The position numbers were made by a program, and so were the translations under genes. A stretch of DNA of 64,000 nucleotides from Pseudanabaena sp. PCC 6802 (lineage in GTDB: Bacteria; Cyanobacteriota; Cyanobacteriia; Pseudanabaenales; Pseudanabaenaceae), in contig NZ_KB235914.1 of assembly GCF_000332175.1 (NCBI RefSeq), forward strand, positions 255,966 through 319,965, read 5' to 3'. Shown here piece after piece: positions 22,799 through 32,576 of this stretch. The notes under the pieces were generated by a model that worked only from the letters and a program-made list of their open reading frames with translations, was not told where the DNA came from and made no database searches. Each line of letters opens with the position of its first letter. The stretch's first letter is position 1.

Positions 22799-24373
22799 AT
22801 GAATCCTCAATTATCTGTTCTGATTGTTGAAGACTCGGAAGACGATATGCTGCTAGTGTTGCGGGAATTGCGACGTGGCGGCTACGCGATCGACTACGTC
22901 CGGGTCGAGACTCCAGATGAAATGCAAGCCGCCCTCGATCGGCAGCCGTGGGACATTATCCTGGCCGATTATACCTTGCCCGCCTTTAGCGGCCTGAGCG
23001 CGCTGCAACTGTTGCAGGAACGGCAGCAAGATCTACCTTTCATTATTGTTTCGGGCACGATGGGGGAAGAAACCGCCGTCTCTGCCATGAAAGCGGGGGC
23101 ACATGACTTTATCACCAAGGGCAATTTAGCGCGGTTAGTACCGGCGGTGGAACGGGAGTTGCGAGAAGCCACAGAACGGCAGAAACGCCGTCAGGCGGAA
23201 CTGGCTTTGCAGGAAAGCGAAGACCAGAAGAAACACCTGGAAACTCAGTTTTATCGCGCTCAACGCCTGGAGAGTCTGGGTACCCTGGCCAGCGGCATCG
23301 CCCACGATCTCAACAACATTCTGACTCCGGTTCTGTCAATTGCTCAGGTATTGAGGTTACAGCAACCAAATCTTGGCGAGCGATCGCAGCGGATGTTGCA
23401 GATCTTAGAAGATAGCGCCAAACGAGGCGCGAATATGATCGAACAAATTCTCACTTTTGCCAGAGGTACGGGTGGAGAGCGCCATCCAGTGCAGGTTACG
23501 ACCCTATTGCACGAAGTAATTGATGTCATCCAACAGACTTTCCCAAAATCGATTGATATTCATCACAATATTCACGAACAGTCACTTTGGTTGGTTTCTG
23601 CTGATTCGACTTACCTGCATCAGGTGTTTATGAATCTCTGCGTGAATGCCCGCGATGCCATGCCCAACGGGGGCATTCTCTCTTTTACCATTGAAAATTT
23701 TTTTGTAGATCGAGCCTTTGCTCAAGCCAACCTCGATGCCCAGGTTGGGAACTATGTGGTCGTTACCATCGGCGATACTGGTGTGGGAATTCCCTTAGAA
23801 GTCCGCGATCGCATCTTCGATCCATTTTTTACCACTAAACCACCCGGTCAGGGCACAGGGTTAGGGCTGGCAACCTCGTTAGGGATTGTCAAAAATTACG
23901 GCGGATTCTTACAGGTTTTCAGTGAAGTAGGGCAAGGCACTCAGGTGAAGGTGTACTTACCTGCCATTGAAGGCATGTCAACTGACTCTATCCGATCGGA
24001 AGAACGGCTTAGCAGTAAGGGAGAGATGATTTTACTCGTAGATGACGATATTGCCGTGCTGCACAGTATTCAATCTCTACTAGAAATCCAGGACTATATC
24101 GTGATATCAGCAAATGATGGCATGGCAGCGATCGAACTGTTCGCTCAGCGTCAAGCTGAGATTAAACTGGCGATTCTAGATATCATGATGCCCAAGATGA
24201 GCGGCATCACCTTAATTCAGAAGCTGAAGGAGATAAATCCAACGGTTAAGATTATTGCCATGAGCGGATTGCCAGCCAACCGAGACCCCGCTCTTGCCGC
24301 AGGCGCGAGTGCATTTTTATCAAAGCCCTATACCCTCAAAAAACTTCTAGAAAGTCTAGCTCTCATCACGTGA
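22799..24373 (+). CDS. Hybrid histidine kinase: REC-HisKA-HATPase-REC
   Basis: 524 aa. First receiver domain (about 5-125, LIVEDSEDDMLLV, IILADYTLPAFSG), a coiled linker, HisKA with GIAHDLNNILTPV, HATPase_c with NLCVNARDAMPNGG, GDTGVGIP and GTGLGLATS, and a C-terminal receiver domain (about 410-524, ILLVDDDIAVLHS, LAILDIMMPKMSG, LSKPYTLKKL). Entirely cytoplasmic. AGGAAGG precedes the ATG, with a HIP1 octamer in the spacer. Third gene of the photoreceptor-kinase / response-regulator operon, so these probably form one multistep phosphorelay. The final output is not encoded here. Confidence 0.92.
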   Translation: MNPQLSVLIVEDSEDDMLLVLRELRRGGYAIDYVRVETPDEMQAALDRQPWDIILADYTLPAFSGLSALQLLQERQQDLPFIIVSGTMGEETAVSAMKAGAHDFITKGNLARLVPAVERELREATERQKRRQAELALQESEDQKKHLETQFYRAQRLESLGTLASGIAHDLNNILTPVLSIAQVLRLQQPNLGERSQRMLQILEDSAKRGANMIEQILTFARGTGGERHPVQVTTLLHEVIDVIQQTFPKSIDIHHNIHEQSLWLVSADSTYLHQVFMNLCVNARDAMPNGGILSFTIENFFVDRAFAQANLDAQVGNYVVVTIGDTGVGIPLEVRDRIFDPFFTTKPPGQGTGLGLATSLGIVKNYGGFLQVFSEVGQGTQVKVYLPAIEGMSTDSIRSEERLSSKGEMILLVDDDIAVLHSIQSLLEIQDYIVISANDGMAAIELFAQRQAEIKLAILDIMMPKMSGITLIQKLKEINPTVKIIAMSGLPANRDPALAAGASAFLSKPYTLKKLLESLALIT

Positions 24374-24418
24374 TGGTAATCCACAAAAGAATGTAATTGA
24401 AATAGGATTTAACGATAT

Positions 24419-25642
24419 CTATAGTAGCTTTTGGGCAACGCCGCGAGCTTTAATCGCATCGTCGAAATTTGGTCGCAGCGCGATCGCCCGATCGAACGAT
24501 GCTACTGCCTCGCGAAACCTGCGCATCGCATAGAGCGATAGTCCGCGCGCGTACCAGGAATCAGCGGCGGTAAGTTCGACTAAATCGGAAAAGTACTGGT
24601 TAATCTGAATTGCTCTGTCATAGGCTGCGATCGCCTGGTCGTAGCGTTTCAAATTCGCTAGTGTAATCCCTCGATTATGCCAAAGTGGAGAGTCGTTAGA
24701 TGTGAGATTTAGAGCTTTATCGTAGCTTTGCAACGCCTCGTCGTAGCGTTTCAAGTCGTCCATCACATAGCCGCGACCGTACCAAGCATCAAATGCATCG
24801 GAATTGATCTGGATGGCGCGATCGTAGGCTACCAGCGATTCTTGGTAGCGTTTGAGCTGTCGTAGCGCTTTGCCCTTACTGGCCCACACCTCAAAAGCAT
24901 TGGGTTGCAGTTGGAGAGCCTTATCAAACGAGGCGATCGCTTCTTCGTACCGCCGCAGCCCGTACATCCCTCTACCGCGACCGTACCAAGCGCCAGCAAT
25001 TTCAGGCTTTGCTTGAGTAACTCGATCTCCCAGTGCCAGCAACTCTTGATGCTTTCTTAATACGTACATCGAACTGCTCAAACCCGCCCAAGCGTTTGTG
25101 TAATCCGGCTTAGCTTGCAAAGCTTTACTAAAAGAGGCCGCAGCATCTGGATAGCGATTCAAACTAAATAGTGCATGTCCTCGCAAATTCCAAGCCTCGG
25201 CGAAGTCGGGTCGCGCCTGTAATGCCTTATCAAATGATTCCACCGCTTCTCGGTAGCTATTCAACCCCGAAAGCGCTACGCCTCGGCCAAACCAGATATC
25301 GGTCAGTTCGGGCTTGAGTTGGAGTGCTTTATCAAAAGACGCGATCGCTTCGCGATATCGTTTCAGTCCGGCGTAGGCGGCACCGCGACCGCCCCAAATT
25401 TCAGCTACATTGGGATATGTCTGCACCAGGCGATCGAAAATAACGCTCGCTTCTTGATAGCGCTTCTGATTCAACAGCGCCGCCGCCTGCACGATTAAGT
25501 CCTGCCCCCCAGTCTGAGCTAAAATAGGCTCTACTTGAGCGAGTAATGGCTGGGGCGATCGCGTTAAAAAACCAACTAGTACGCTGCTACCAAAGGCGAC
25601 AACAGAGAGTATAACTTTCAGAAACAGGAAATTAAGCTTCAT
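24419..25642 (-). CDS. Exported tetratricopeptide-repeat (TPR) protein
   Basis: 407 aa. An N-terminal hydrophobic segment (about 5-27, LFLKVILSVVAFGSSVLVGFL) is a signal peptide or anchor. The rest is about ten TPR units of 34 residues with the pattern W..RG..L..L.RY.EAI.SFDKAL.L.P, running almost to the C-terminus. TPR arrays bind proteins; the partner is unknown. Convergent with the hybrid kinase. Highly similar neighbouring repeats suggest recent internal expansion. Confidence 0.9.
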   Translation of the reverse strand: MKLNFLFLKVILSVVAFGSSVLVGFLTRSPQPLLAQVEPILAQTGGQDLIVQAAALLNQKRYQEASVIFDRLVQTYPNVAEIWGGRGAAYAGLKRYREAIASFDKALQLKPELTDIWFGRGVALSGLNSYREAVESFDKALQARPDFAEAWNLRGHALFSLNRYPDAAASFSKALQAKPDYTNAWAGLSSSMYVLRKHQELLALGDRVTQAKPEIAGAWYGRGRGMYGLRRYEEAIASFDKALQLQPNAFEVWASKGKALRQLKRYQESLVAYDRAIQINSDAFDAWYGRGYVMDDLKRYDEALQSYDKALNLTSNDSPLWHNRGITLANLKRYDQAIAAYDRAIQINQYFSDLVELTAADSWYARGLSLYAMRRFREAVASFDRAIALRPNFDDAIKARGVAQKLL

Positions 25643-25744
25643 TTCTTCGCTACTAAAATCGCATTACACTAAACTAAGAGTTAAGGAAATAGCCTAGCCC
25701 TTCCAGTCAGTCCTTTAGCAATTTTACCAACAGATTTTGCTATC

Positions 25745-25857
25745 TATAGCGGTTTTCAGATGAAAACGAGAAGGGGGTTTGGGGGCGTTGCCCCCAAGAA
25801 GGGGTTCCACCCCTTCACCCCGTCAATAAAACCTGTTCTCAATTGAAAAACGCTATA
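25745..25857. repeat. Family A hairpin repeat, copy 3
   Basis: Almost identical to the copy at 10858-10970, including the TATAGCGGTTTTCA end and GTCAATAAAACCTGTTCTCA segment. Lies between two divergent genes. Confidence 0.87.
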
Positions 25858-25931
25858 GCATTACGGCTCTCGACCTGATTGATGAGAATTTGGTATAATT
25901 TCGATCGATTCATATTCTATGTACATTAGAA

Positions 25932-26321
25932 ATGACCCGCGAATCACTTGAAACAAGAGTCCGCACGGTAGAAGAAGCTATAACTGTTATGGCGGAAGCC
26001 CAGCGCGAGTTGCAGGCTAATCAAGCATATATGGCAGAAACACACCGTATAGTAGCAGATAACATCGATACGCTTACCCGGTTAATGGCCAGGATGGATG
26101 AGCGGCAAACTGTACTGGAACAGCTACAAGCTCAAAGCGCGCAGCGGCAAACTGTACTGGAACAGCTACAAGCTCAAAGCGCGCAGCGGCAAGCAGAAAA
26201 TGCACAGCGACAAGCCAGAATCGAAGAGCGGCAAGCAGAAACAGACCAGCGCTTTAACATTTTGCTAGAAGAAATTCGATTTATGAACCGTCGTAACTTT
26301 GGCGATCGCAACGAACAATAG
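25932..26321 (+). CDS. Small Gln-rich coiled-coil protein
   Basis: 129 aa. Almost wholly predicted coiled coil, with heptad-like R-x-T-V-E-E-A-I, then Gln/Glu-rich repeats. Residues about 59-86 are two exact copies of QTVLEQLQAQSAQR, encoded by a perfect 42-bp tandem duplication at 26106-26189. Similar small coiled-coil proteins are frequent in cyanobacteria and have no known function. Soluble; no signal peptide or membrane helix. ATG at 25932, after a family A repeat. Confidence 0.7.
   Translation: MTRESLETRVRTVEEAITVMAEAQRELQANQAYMAETHRIVADNIDTLTRLMARMDERQTVLEQLQAQSAQRQTVLEQLQAQSAQRQAENAQRQARIEERQAETDQRFNILLEEIRFMNRRNFGDRNEQ
26106..26189 (+). repeat. Perfect 42-bp tandem duplication
   Basis: Two identical 42-bp units starting CAAACTGTACTGGAACAGCT, in frame with the coiled-coil gene. 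Perfect identity suggests it is recent. Confidence 0.95.
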
Positions 26322-26393
26322 CTGTGTTTCAATGCCTTTAACACTTCTTGAAGAGAAAAAAAGTCATAATTGCCAGACACATTTCCCCCTCAG

Positions 26394-29384
26394 TTAGAAC
26401 TCCGCACCTGGCAATCTAATTGTGGATTTTGCGTCTGTTTTAAAAATGGCTTGCAGAGATTGTTGTAACGTGGGAGTCATCACAATTCGATCCTCATATG
26501 CCACGATTACCCTAACCAACGTAGGAAGTTTATTCTGAGTCGCTTCCAAATAGAGAGGCTCGACATAAAGCAACGATTGCTCGATGGGAATCACTAATAG
26601 ATTTCCTTGAATCGTTTTTGAACCCTGGCGATTCCAAAGCGAAATTTGTTGAGAGATCGCAGGATCTTGATTGATACGCGCTTCGATTTGCTGGGGGCCG
26701 TATACTAGCCTCTGTTTGGGAAAGACATACAGCAGCAGCTTGCCATAGTTCTCGCCATCCGATCGCGCTGCCAGCCAGGCAATTAGATTAGCCCGCTCCT
26801 TTGGTGTATAGGGTAAAAGGAGAATGAATTCCTCAAATGGAATGGTAGGCAGACTGGTAATCAAGTAATATGGTTCGACTAGCTGGGGGCGATCGCCGTA
26901 GACTTCAGTGGGAATCTGCCACACGTCTTCGCGATTGTAGAATACTTGCGGATCGGTCATGTGATAGGTCATCAAGCGTTCCGATTGGATCTTGAAGAAG
27001 TCAACTGGATATCGCAGGTGTCGCCGCAGATTGGCAGGCATGTCGTCGAGCGATTTGAATAAATTGGGAAAGATGGCAGCCCAGGTATTAATCATCGGAT
27101 CTTTGGCATCGGCAATGTAGAAATTGACCGCACCGTGATAGGCATCGATGACCACCTTAACAGAGTTGCGGATATAATTTATCCCTTCGCTGCCAATGTC
27201 GGCATAGGGATAGCGATCGCTGGTGGTGTAGGCATCGACAATCCAATATAGATGACTGGGATCTTTGATATTTCTGGAAACGTTGTTGGATTTAGTATCC
27301 GCTGCCACTAAATAGGGATCGCCATCGAAGCGCAAAAACGGCGCGATCGCCCGAATGCGTTGTTTGATGTTGCGCCTAAACAATAGCTTGGTCTCTGGGA
27401 GAAAGTCGCGCGTAAACAGCATTTGCCAGTCGTTTAAATATTTGGCAAACATCCATCGCCGCCAGAGCACGCCAATATTAATTCCTCCCCGTCCATCGTA
27501 GGTATTGTAAACATTGTCATCGCCACTGGGATAATCTAATTCTTTCACCCTGGTTCCCACGATCGCGTAAGTATCAGTTAGTTCGCCATAATAGATGCGA
27601 GGTTGACCGATGGGAATGCTGGTACGCACGGAGTCGCTAGAGGTAGTGAGAGGAGTGCCTTCTGTAATGCCAATATCCTTGACAAGATACTCGGGCAGGC
27701 CGCTCGCATTAAACCTGTTCACCGGACTAACGGTAAACCCATAACCGTGGGTGTAGATGAGGCTGCGATTGACCCAGGTTTGCGCTATCTTGGGTAAGGC
27801 ATTATAGTCTAATTCCCTGGGGGCAATCAGAACCTGTTGTTTGGCAGGAGGTTCCTGCGGCTCGACAGCCAGGGTATAGCGATCGATATCAGCATCGGCA
27901 AAGCGATAGTAGGGGCGAATCTGCTGTAGCTGCCGATTGCTTTCCAATAAGGGCTGCCGATCCCACAGGCGGATATTGCGAATCGTGAGTTCGTTGGACT
28001 GAATATCGTCATAGGTAAGGCGATTCTGTGGATCGAAAGCTCGAACTTCAATCGCATCGAGATCGAATGCCTGCCGCGTCTGCGCGATCGCACGTGCGAT
28101 ATAAGGTCGTTCTCGCTCCAACTCATTCGGTTGCACGACCAGTGACTGTACTGCCTGCGGTACTACCTGCCCCGCTACGACAACTACTATTAAATAGATG
28201 ATTAATCCGTATGCTACGTGCTTGTGGTCGGAGAACCGACGCGATCGCGAAATTGCTCTCCACAGCAAATATGCGGCGATCGCCAGTGACAGAATAGCCA
28301 ACAGCGTGCAGGCTGGCAGTTGCGCGTTGATATCGGTATAACTCGCACCATAGGAAACTCCTCGTGGTGAATAGAGTAGCTCGTAGCGACCGAGCCAGTA
28401 GCTGAATGCCACTCCCAACATCAGCGCACCTCCCATACCGTAGAGATGTTGCTGTTGAGAAGACGAGAATCCTGGGAACATCCCTTGACTGAGGCTATTT
28501 GCTGACAGTAGATATGTCAGTAATGCTGCAACAAAACCGTAGGCGAATATGCCGAGCAGTCCGAATTCCAGTAATTCCCACAGTGGCAGCGAAAAGATAT
28601 AGAAACTAATATCCCGTCCGAACACCGGATCGTCGCTGCCAAACGGCGTGGGATGGAAATATGGCAACACCCTTATCCACTGTCGCGAGATCGCAGTGGC
28701 GATCGCCGCACTCATCATCAACGCACTCGCCGCCAGTAAGAAGCGAGGGTAAATTAACAGAGCGATCGCCCCACCTAGAAGCGCGATACCTGCAATTCTG
28801 TGTGAGTTTAACTGCACCAGCGATCGCCATACCTGCTCCGGCCTGAAGGGCTGCGGTGCTGGAGGCAAAATATTGGGAAGATTGACATCGCGGCTGGTTT
28901 GACCGAGCGCGGCTTGAGCAAATGCAGTTTGGGCAAGAGCAACCTGACCGTAATGCCACAGCAGTAACCCTACTAACAGGCTCAGTCCGAGCGACAGGAG
29001 CAGCAACCAGCGCAACCGCAGCGGCATAGCGTATTTTCCCGATCGCTCGTTTTTTGCGATTGCATCTGCTCTTTGCTCCCCCTTAACTGAGAAAAGAGCT
29101 ACTCTCTTTTCCATAGGAGGATCGGGATGCTTGAGTCGTTGAGCCAGATGTAGGTTGCCAAACAGATAAACGGCAGCGATCGCGAAAGCGATCGCCCACA
29201 GTCCTACCCTCGCCGCCAACCTAATTGCATAGGTGGAAAGATAGCCGACTTCCTGGAACCACAGGATCTCCGCTCCCAAACGAGCAACTAACTCGGCGAT
29301 CGCCCACAACGTCAATATGGATGCAACAGCCAGCAACAGAACGTAGCGCTTCCTTAATTTTTGCCTTAGTAGCAGTAATTTCAC
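26394..29384 (-). CDS. UPF0182-family membrane protein
   Basis: 996 aa. The family (COG1615) is found in cyanobacteria and actinobacteria and has no established function. About seven membrane helices occupy the N-terminal 400 residues, beginning [20 protein letters not shown] and including [13 protein letters not shown]; the long C-terminal part is soluble and probably extracytoplasmic, with family features such as [20 protein letters not shown] and YVEPLYLEA. An insertion near residues 95-120 (after the second helix) is charged. Length is normal for cyanobacterial members. Single gene. Confidence 0.9.
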   Translation of the reverse strand: MKLLLLRQKLRKRYVLLLAVASILTLWAIAELVARLGAEILWFQEVGYLSTYAIRLAARVGLWAIAFAIAAVYLFGNLHLAQRLKHPDPPMEKRVALFSVKGEQRADAIAKNERSGKYAMPLRLRWLLLLSLGLSLLVGLLLWHYGQVALAQTAFAQAALGQTSRDVNLPNILPPAPQPFRPEQVWRSLVQLNSHRIAGIALLGGAIALLIYPRFLLAASALMMSAAIATAISRQWIRVLPYFHPTPFGSDDPVFGRDISFYIFSLPLWELLEFGLLGIFAYGFVAALLTYLLSANSLSQGMFPGFSSSQQQHLYGMGGALMLGVAFSYWLGRYELLYSPRGVSYGASYTDINAQLPACTLLAILSLAIAAYLLWRAISRSRRFSDHKHVAYGLIIYLIVVVVAGQVVPQAVQSLVVQPNELERERPYIARAIAQTRQAFDLDAIEVRAFDPQNRLTYDDIQSNELTIRNIRLWDRQPLLESNRQLQQIRPYYRFADADIDRYTLAVEPQEPPAKQQVLIAPRELDYNALPKIAQTWVNRSLIYTHGYGFTVSPVNRFNASGLPEYLVKDIGITEGTPLTTSSDSVRTSIPIGQPRIYYGELTDTYAIVGTRVKELDYPSGDDNVYNTYDGRGGINIGVLWRRWMFAKYLNDWQMLFTRDFLPETKLLFRRNIKQRIRAIAPFLRFDGDPYLVAADTKSNNVSRNIKDPSHLYWIVDAYTTSDRYPYADIGSEGINYIRNSVKVVIDAYHGAVNFYIADAKDPMINTWAAIFPNLFKSLDDMPANLRRHLRYPVDFFKIQSERLMTYHMTDPQVFYNREDVWQIPTEVYGDRPQLVEPYYLITSLPTIPFEEFILLLPYTPKERANLIAWLAARSDGENYGKLLLYVFPKQRLVYGPQQIEARINQDPAISQQISLWNRQGSKTIQGNLLVIPIEQSLLYVEPLYLEATQNKLPTLVRVIVAYEDRIVMTPTLQQSLQAIFKTDAKSTIRLPGAEF

Positions 29385-29445
29385 GACTATCTCCCATGCG
29401 ATCGCGGCTTCGCGTCGGTTAAGTAAGCGACCCGCACCTATGAAA

Positions 29446-29541
29446 TATAGCCATAGACAGATGGGTGCGTGGGGGGGCTGCGCCCCCCACGCAGGGGTTA
29501 TACCCCTGCACCCCGTCCTAAATCCGTTGGCTATAGCTATA
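29446..29541. repeat. Family B hairpin repeat, copy 2
   Basis: TATAGCCATAGACAGATGGG start, hairpin GCGTGGGGGGCTGCGCCCCC with its CACGC closing arm, CACCCCGTCCTAAATCCGTT, and CTATAGCTATA end. Confidence 0.87.
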
Positions 29542-29551
29542 TTTGTAGCAT

Positions 29552-30040
29552 CTACCTGATAAACTGCAACAAATCGAACTCTTGGCGAATGTCGAGCAGG
29601 GAGCGATCGAGCAAAGGCTCAAACTCTAGAAACGGTAGTAGCTTCTGGCGGTTTCGAGTTTTGAACCAAATCGGAATTAAAGCTGGAATCAGCAACGGTA
29701 GTACCATGAGTACCGATCTGTAGAGCCAAAGTACGCCCTTTTCTCTAATCATGTCCTCATACATCACATCTACGGCAGGCGAATTTTTCATTTTTAGATA
29801 GGTCTGAAACGTGCATTCACTCGTCCACCAAAATAGCGGCAGAATTTTTAGCTCGTCGTACATTCCCGTATCGCAACCGTAGATGACATGACCGACATCA
29901 TGAGCCAGCAAGATTTTGGCAAATTCTTGTGGCTGTGTTTCAGGTGGAGTGACGTGAGGATTGTGGGCATAGTACTCTGCCAAACCTTCCTGAAGCGTTT
30001 GAGTACTGGTTTTATCCATGTAGTGAGGGCGGTGGCTCAT
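29552..30040 (-). CDS. Coq4-like protein with HDxxH-x11-E motif
   Basis: 162 aa. Residues 47-63 contain His47-Asp48-x2-His51-x11-Glu63 ([17 protein letters not shown]), the zinc-ligand pattern known from Coq4 of the ubiquinone pathway. The rest is short and diverged: a hydrophobic segment about 105-127 ([20 protein letters not shown]) suggests membrane association. Cyanobacteria make plastoquinone rather than ubiquinone, so the substrate would differ; a quinone or lipid role is an inference. It is divergent from a TetR regulator across 55 bp that contain a palindrome, so it is the likely target of that regulator. Confidence 0.6.
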   Translation of the reverse strand: MSHRPHYMDKTSTQTLQEGLAEYYAHNPHVTPPETQPQEFAKILLAHDVGHVIYGCDTGMYDELKILPLFWWTSECTFQTYLKMKNSPAVDVMYEDMIREKGVLWLYRSVLMVLPLLIPALIPIWFKTRNRQKLLPFLEFEPLLDRSLLDIRQEFDLLQFIR

Positions 30041-30061
30041 AATTATTAATTATATTTTCGA

Positions 30062-30078
30062 TACGATACAGTACCGTA
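30062..30078. promoter_or_regulatory. Candidate TetR operator, 17-bp imperfect palindrome
   Basis: TACGATACAGTACCGTA is palindromic except for three positions and lies in the short divergent region between the Coq4-like and TetR genes, 17 bp before the TetR start. TetR proteins usually bind such palindromes. Confidence 0.55.
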
Positions 30079-30095
30079 AATTATGCTAACACTTA

Positions 30096-30680
30096 ATGAA
30101 CAATCCTGATAAAAAATCGCCGGGAAGACCACGCAGCGTCAAATCTCATCAAGCCATGTTGCAAGCAACTCTCGAACTGCTGGCAGAAGTTGGTTTCGAT
30201 GCAATGAGTATCGATGCGATCGCGGCTCGCGCTGGGGTCGGCAAAACCACAATCTATCGTCGCTATGCCTCAAAAGCAGAATTAGTCGCGGATGCGATTG
30301 AGAATGTTCGAGAAGAAATGGTAATCCCCGATACGGGCACTCTTCAGGGTGACATTGATGCGCTCGTTCAAAATGCCGCACAAATCACTCTCAGTCCACT
30401 TGGACGACAGACTGTTGCCATGATTATTAGCAGTGCCTCCAGCAACGCTCAATTTGCTCAGATTTACTGGACAAAATATCTACAACCTCGACGAAAAACA
30501 TTTGCGATCGTCCTAGAACGGGCAAAGGCAAGAAATGAAATCCCAGCCGACCTGGATTCCGATCTAGTCTTTGACACGATGAGTGGAATCATGCTCTACG
30601 CTTTAATTTTTCAACCGACATCTGAATCCTGGACAGCGTATGTTCGCCGTGCCCTAAGTCTCTTGTTTAGAAGCAACTGA
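30096..30680 (+). CDS. TetR/AcrR-family transcriptional regulator
   Basis: 194 aa. N-terminal HTH (about 15-62): SHQAMLQATLELLAEVGFDA, MSIDAIAARAGVGKTTIYRR, YASKAELVADAI, a textbook TetR domain. The C-terminal ligand-binding domain (about 75-190) resembles the TetR_C_11 type. ATG at 30096 immediately downstream of the palindromic operator candidate, so it probably represses itself and the divergent Coq4-like gene. The inducer is unknown. Confidence 0.93.
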   Translation: MNNPDKKSPGRPRSVKSHQAMLQATLELLAEVGFDAMSIDAIAARAGVGKTTIYRRYASKAELVADAIENVREEMVIPDTGTLQGDIDALVQNAAQITLSPLGRQTVAMIISSASSNAQFAQIYWTKYLQPRRKTFAIVLERAKARNEIPADLDSDLVFDTMSGIMLYALIFQPTSESWTAYVRRALSLLFRSN

Positions 30681-30749
30681 ACGCAAATGGATAACTTTTC
30701 AACTGCTACCACAACCTTTAACCGAAGCAGCCCAACATCGATCTAGCCA

Positions 30750-31253
30750 CTAGCTACAACTCAGGTTTAGTAAGGCATTGCCCGTCATGCGACAAATACG
30801 CCAGTCGGGTAGCACGTCTGCTCCCATCCGTTGATAAAAACTAATCGCTGGTTCGTTCCAATCTAAAACCGACCATTCAAATCTTCCGTATCCCCGCTCG
30901 ATCGCTATGCCAGCAAGATATCGAATCATGGCTTTACCAATACCTCGTCCGCGATATGCTTCCAGCACGAATAAATCCTCCAAATACATACCAGGGCGTG
31001 TCAAAAACGTGGAATAGTTTTGTACGAATAAAGCAAATCCCACGGACAGATCGTCGCATTCAGCAACGATCGCCTCAGCGCAGGGGCGATCGCCAAACAA
31101 GTGATCTGCCAAGGCATCGATGCTGCCAGTACAAGTATCGGTCAGTTTCTCATATGCAGCTAATGCCTGGATTAATGCAAAGATAGTCTCCACATCTGTA
31201 GGAGTTGCCGATCGGATCTGACAGTCGAAATTAATTGAGTTTGCTGTATCCAA
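30750..31253 (-). CDS. GNAT-family N-acetyltransferase
   Basis: 167 aa. Acetyl-CoA-binding motif A is FVLEAYRGRGIGKAMIRYLA (about 101-120) and motif B is FEWSVLDWNEPAISFYQRMG (about 129-148). The N-terminus ATPTDVETIFALIQALAAYE resembles the diamine/spermidine acetyltransferase branch (SSAT-like), which suggests an amine substrate. Co-directional with, and 5 bp downstream of, the adenylyltransferase gene, so they share a transcript. Confidence 0.88.
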   Translation of the reverse strand: MDTANSINFDCQIRSATPTDVETIFALIQALAAYEKLTDTCTGSIDALADHLFGDRPCAEAIVAECDDLSVGFALFVQNYSTFLTRPGMYLEDLFVLEAYRGRGIGKAMIRYLAGIAIERGYGRFEWSVLDWNEPAISFYQRMGADVLPDWRICRMTGNALLNLSCS

Positions 31254-31258
31254 GCGCG

Positions 31259-31768
31259 TTACTCCTTTCCATTTCTAATTTTCTCCAGAATTTTGGATGT
31301 TGAAGTAGGAATCTCTATTTGAATTAATTCAATCCTTCCTCCACTAGCGATTACCACCGGAGCCTCTGGCAGAGTTGCGGGCGTGTAGTCCCCGCCTTTG
31401 ACGTAAATATCGGGGGAGATCGCCTGGATTGTCGCGATCGCCGTAGTTTCTGGGAAAATTACCACGGCATCAACTGGCTTGAGCGCTCCTACAACTTCGG
31501 CTCGTTGTGCTTCTGGCACGATCGGACGCAGATCGCCTTTGAGTTGGCGTACGGAGCGATCGCTATTTAAGCCGACAATTAAAGTTTTGCCCAATTGTTT
31601 CGCCGCTTGCAGGTAGCGCACGTGACCCACATGAATGAGATCGAAGCACCCGTTTGTAAAAACTAAAGGTCGCCATGCTTGAGGTGACTGCCGCAGGATC
31701 GCCTGGAGTGAATCTAAGCTGATAACATTACTATCATTACTAACAACATTGCTAGCGACATTACACAT
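31259..31768 (-). CDS. rfaE2: D-glycero-beta-D-manno-heptose 1-phosphate adenylyltransferase (RfaE2-type)
   Basis: 169 aa. Stand-alone nucleotidyltransferase matching the C-terminal half of HldE. The cytidylyltransferase-fold signature TNGCFDLIHVGHVRYLQ (about 38-54) has the HxGH motif. KGDLRPIVPEAQRAEVVGAL and DIYVKGGDYTP are typical of the heptose-phosphate branch, which makes ADP-heptose. The matching kinase domain (RfaE1) is not in the window. ATG at 31768. In cyanobacteria lacking heptose in lipid A core, the product may feed surface polysaccharide. Confidence 0.87.
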   Translation of the reverse strand: MCNVASNVVSNDSNVISLDSLQAILRQSPQAWRPLVFTNGCFDLIHVGHVRYLQAAKQLGKTLIVGLNSDRSVRQLKGDLRPIVPEAQRAEVVGALKPVDAVVIFPETTAIATIQAISPDIYVKGGDYTPATLPEAPVVIASGGRIELIQIEIPTSTSKILEKIRNGKE

Positions 31769-31812
31769 GGCAATTCTAAAATAGACAACTCCGAACTAGC
31801 GTTGCAGATCGT

Positions 31813-31886
31813 AAATTTTGCAACAAGGGCAAGCAGGGGCTACACCCCCAGAAGGGATGTTACACCTTCCCCCCTGCAAAACTTTT
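31813..31886. repeat. Degenerate hairpin repeat
   Basis: AAATTTTGCA (31813-31822) and TGCAAAACTTT (31875-31885) flank GGGGCTACACCCCCAGAAGG and CACCTTCCCCC. Layout recalls families A and B, but the ends differ. Confidence 0.5.
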
Positions 31887-31997
31887 GTTTTGGCGTACTA
31901 GCCTTAAAACAAACTATACAGATTACCTACACCTTAACAAAGGGTTTAAAGTAAAAACTGCGACTTGAATTTGAGCCAAAATACAGGGACTATGAGC

Positions 31998-32567
31998 ATG
32001 GATCGCGAAACGAATAAGGATAAACACTGGACGGTCAACGATCTGGAGCGCTTGCCCGATAATGCCTGGCTTAGCTACGAGATCGTAGATGGTGAGTTAT
32101 TTGTCACCAGATCGCCTCACCTGAGGCATCAAAGGGCTTGCGGTAAGATATTGCGCCCCTTAGACGAATGGTCAGAACCAAGCGGTCTCGGCGAAGCATT
32201 TTTGAACCCAGAAATTATCTTTTCTGCCTCCGATATGGTCATCCCCGACGTGATCTGGCTGAGCCACGATCGCCTGGCGGAAATACTCGACGACTCCGGG
32301 CACTTAACGGGCGCGCCGGAGATAGTTATAGAAGTTTTATCGCCTGGCAGGGAAAACGAACGCCGCGATAAGGAGGCTAAACTCAAGCTGTATTCCAGAC
32401 AGGGCGTACAAGAGTATTGGATCGCCCAGTGGGAGTTACATCAGGTAGAAGTTTATCGCCGCACTGACGACAGCCTCACACTAATTGAGGTACTGAAGGA
32501 AGACGATCGCCTGACTTCACCCTTACTACCCAAATTTAGCTGCGCTGTATCGCAATTCTTTAACTAA
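31998..32567 (+). CDS. Uma2-family putative endonuclease, copy 3
   Basis: 189 aa from ATG at 31998, chosen because AGGGA lies eight bases upstream; an ATG at 31992 and a TTG at 31965 are also in frame. DUF820 features: WLSYEIVDGELFVTRSPHLRH, FSASDMVIPDVIWLS with the conserved Asp, PEIVIEVLSPGRENERRDKE (E-x-x-S...D-K) and LYSRQGVQEYWI. Only 9 bp before the tocopherol cyclase gene, so the two may be co-transcribed although no functional link is known. Confidence 0.87.
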   Translation: MDRETNKDKHWTVNDLERLPDNAWLSYEIVDGELFVTRSPHLRHQRACGKILRPLDEWSEPSGLGEAFLNPEIIFSASDMVIPDVIWLSHDRLAEILDDSGHLTGAPEIVIEVLSPGRENERRDKEAKLKLYSRQGVQEYWIAQWELHQVEVYRRTDDSLTLIEVLKEDDRLTSPLLPKFSCAVSQFFN

Positions 32568-32576
32568 TCTACCTGA

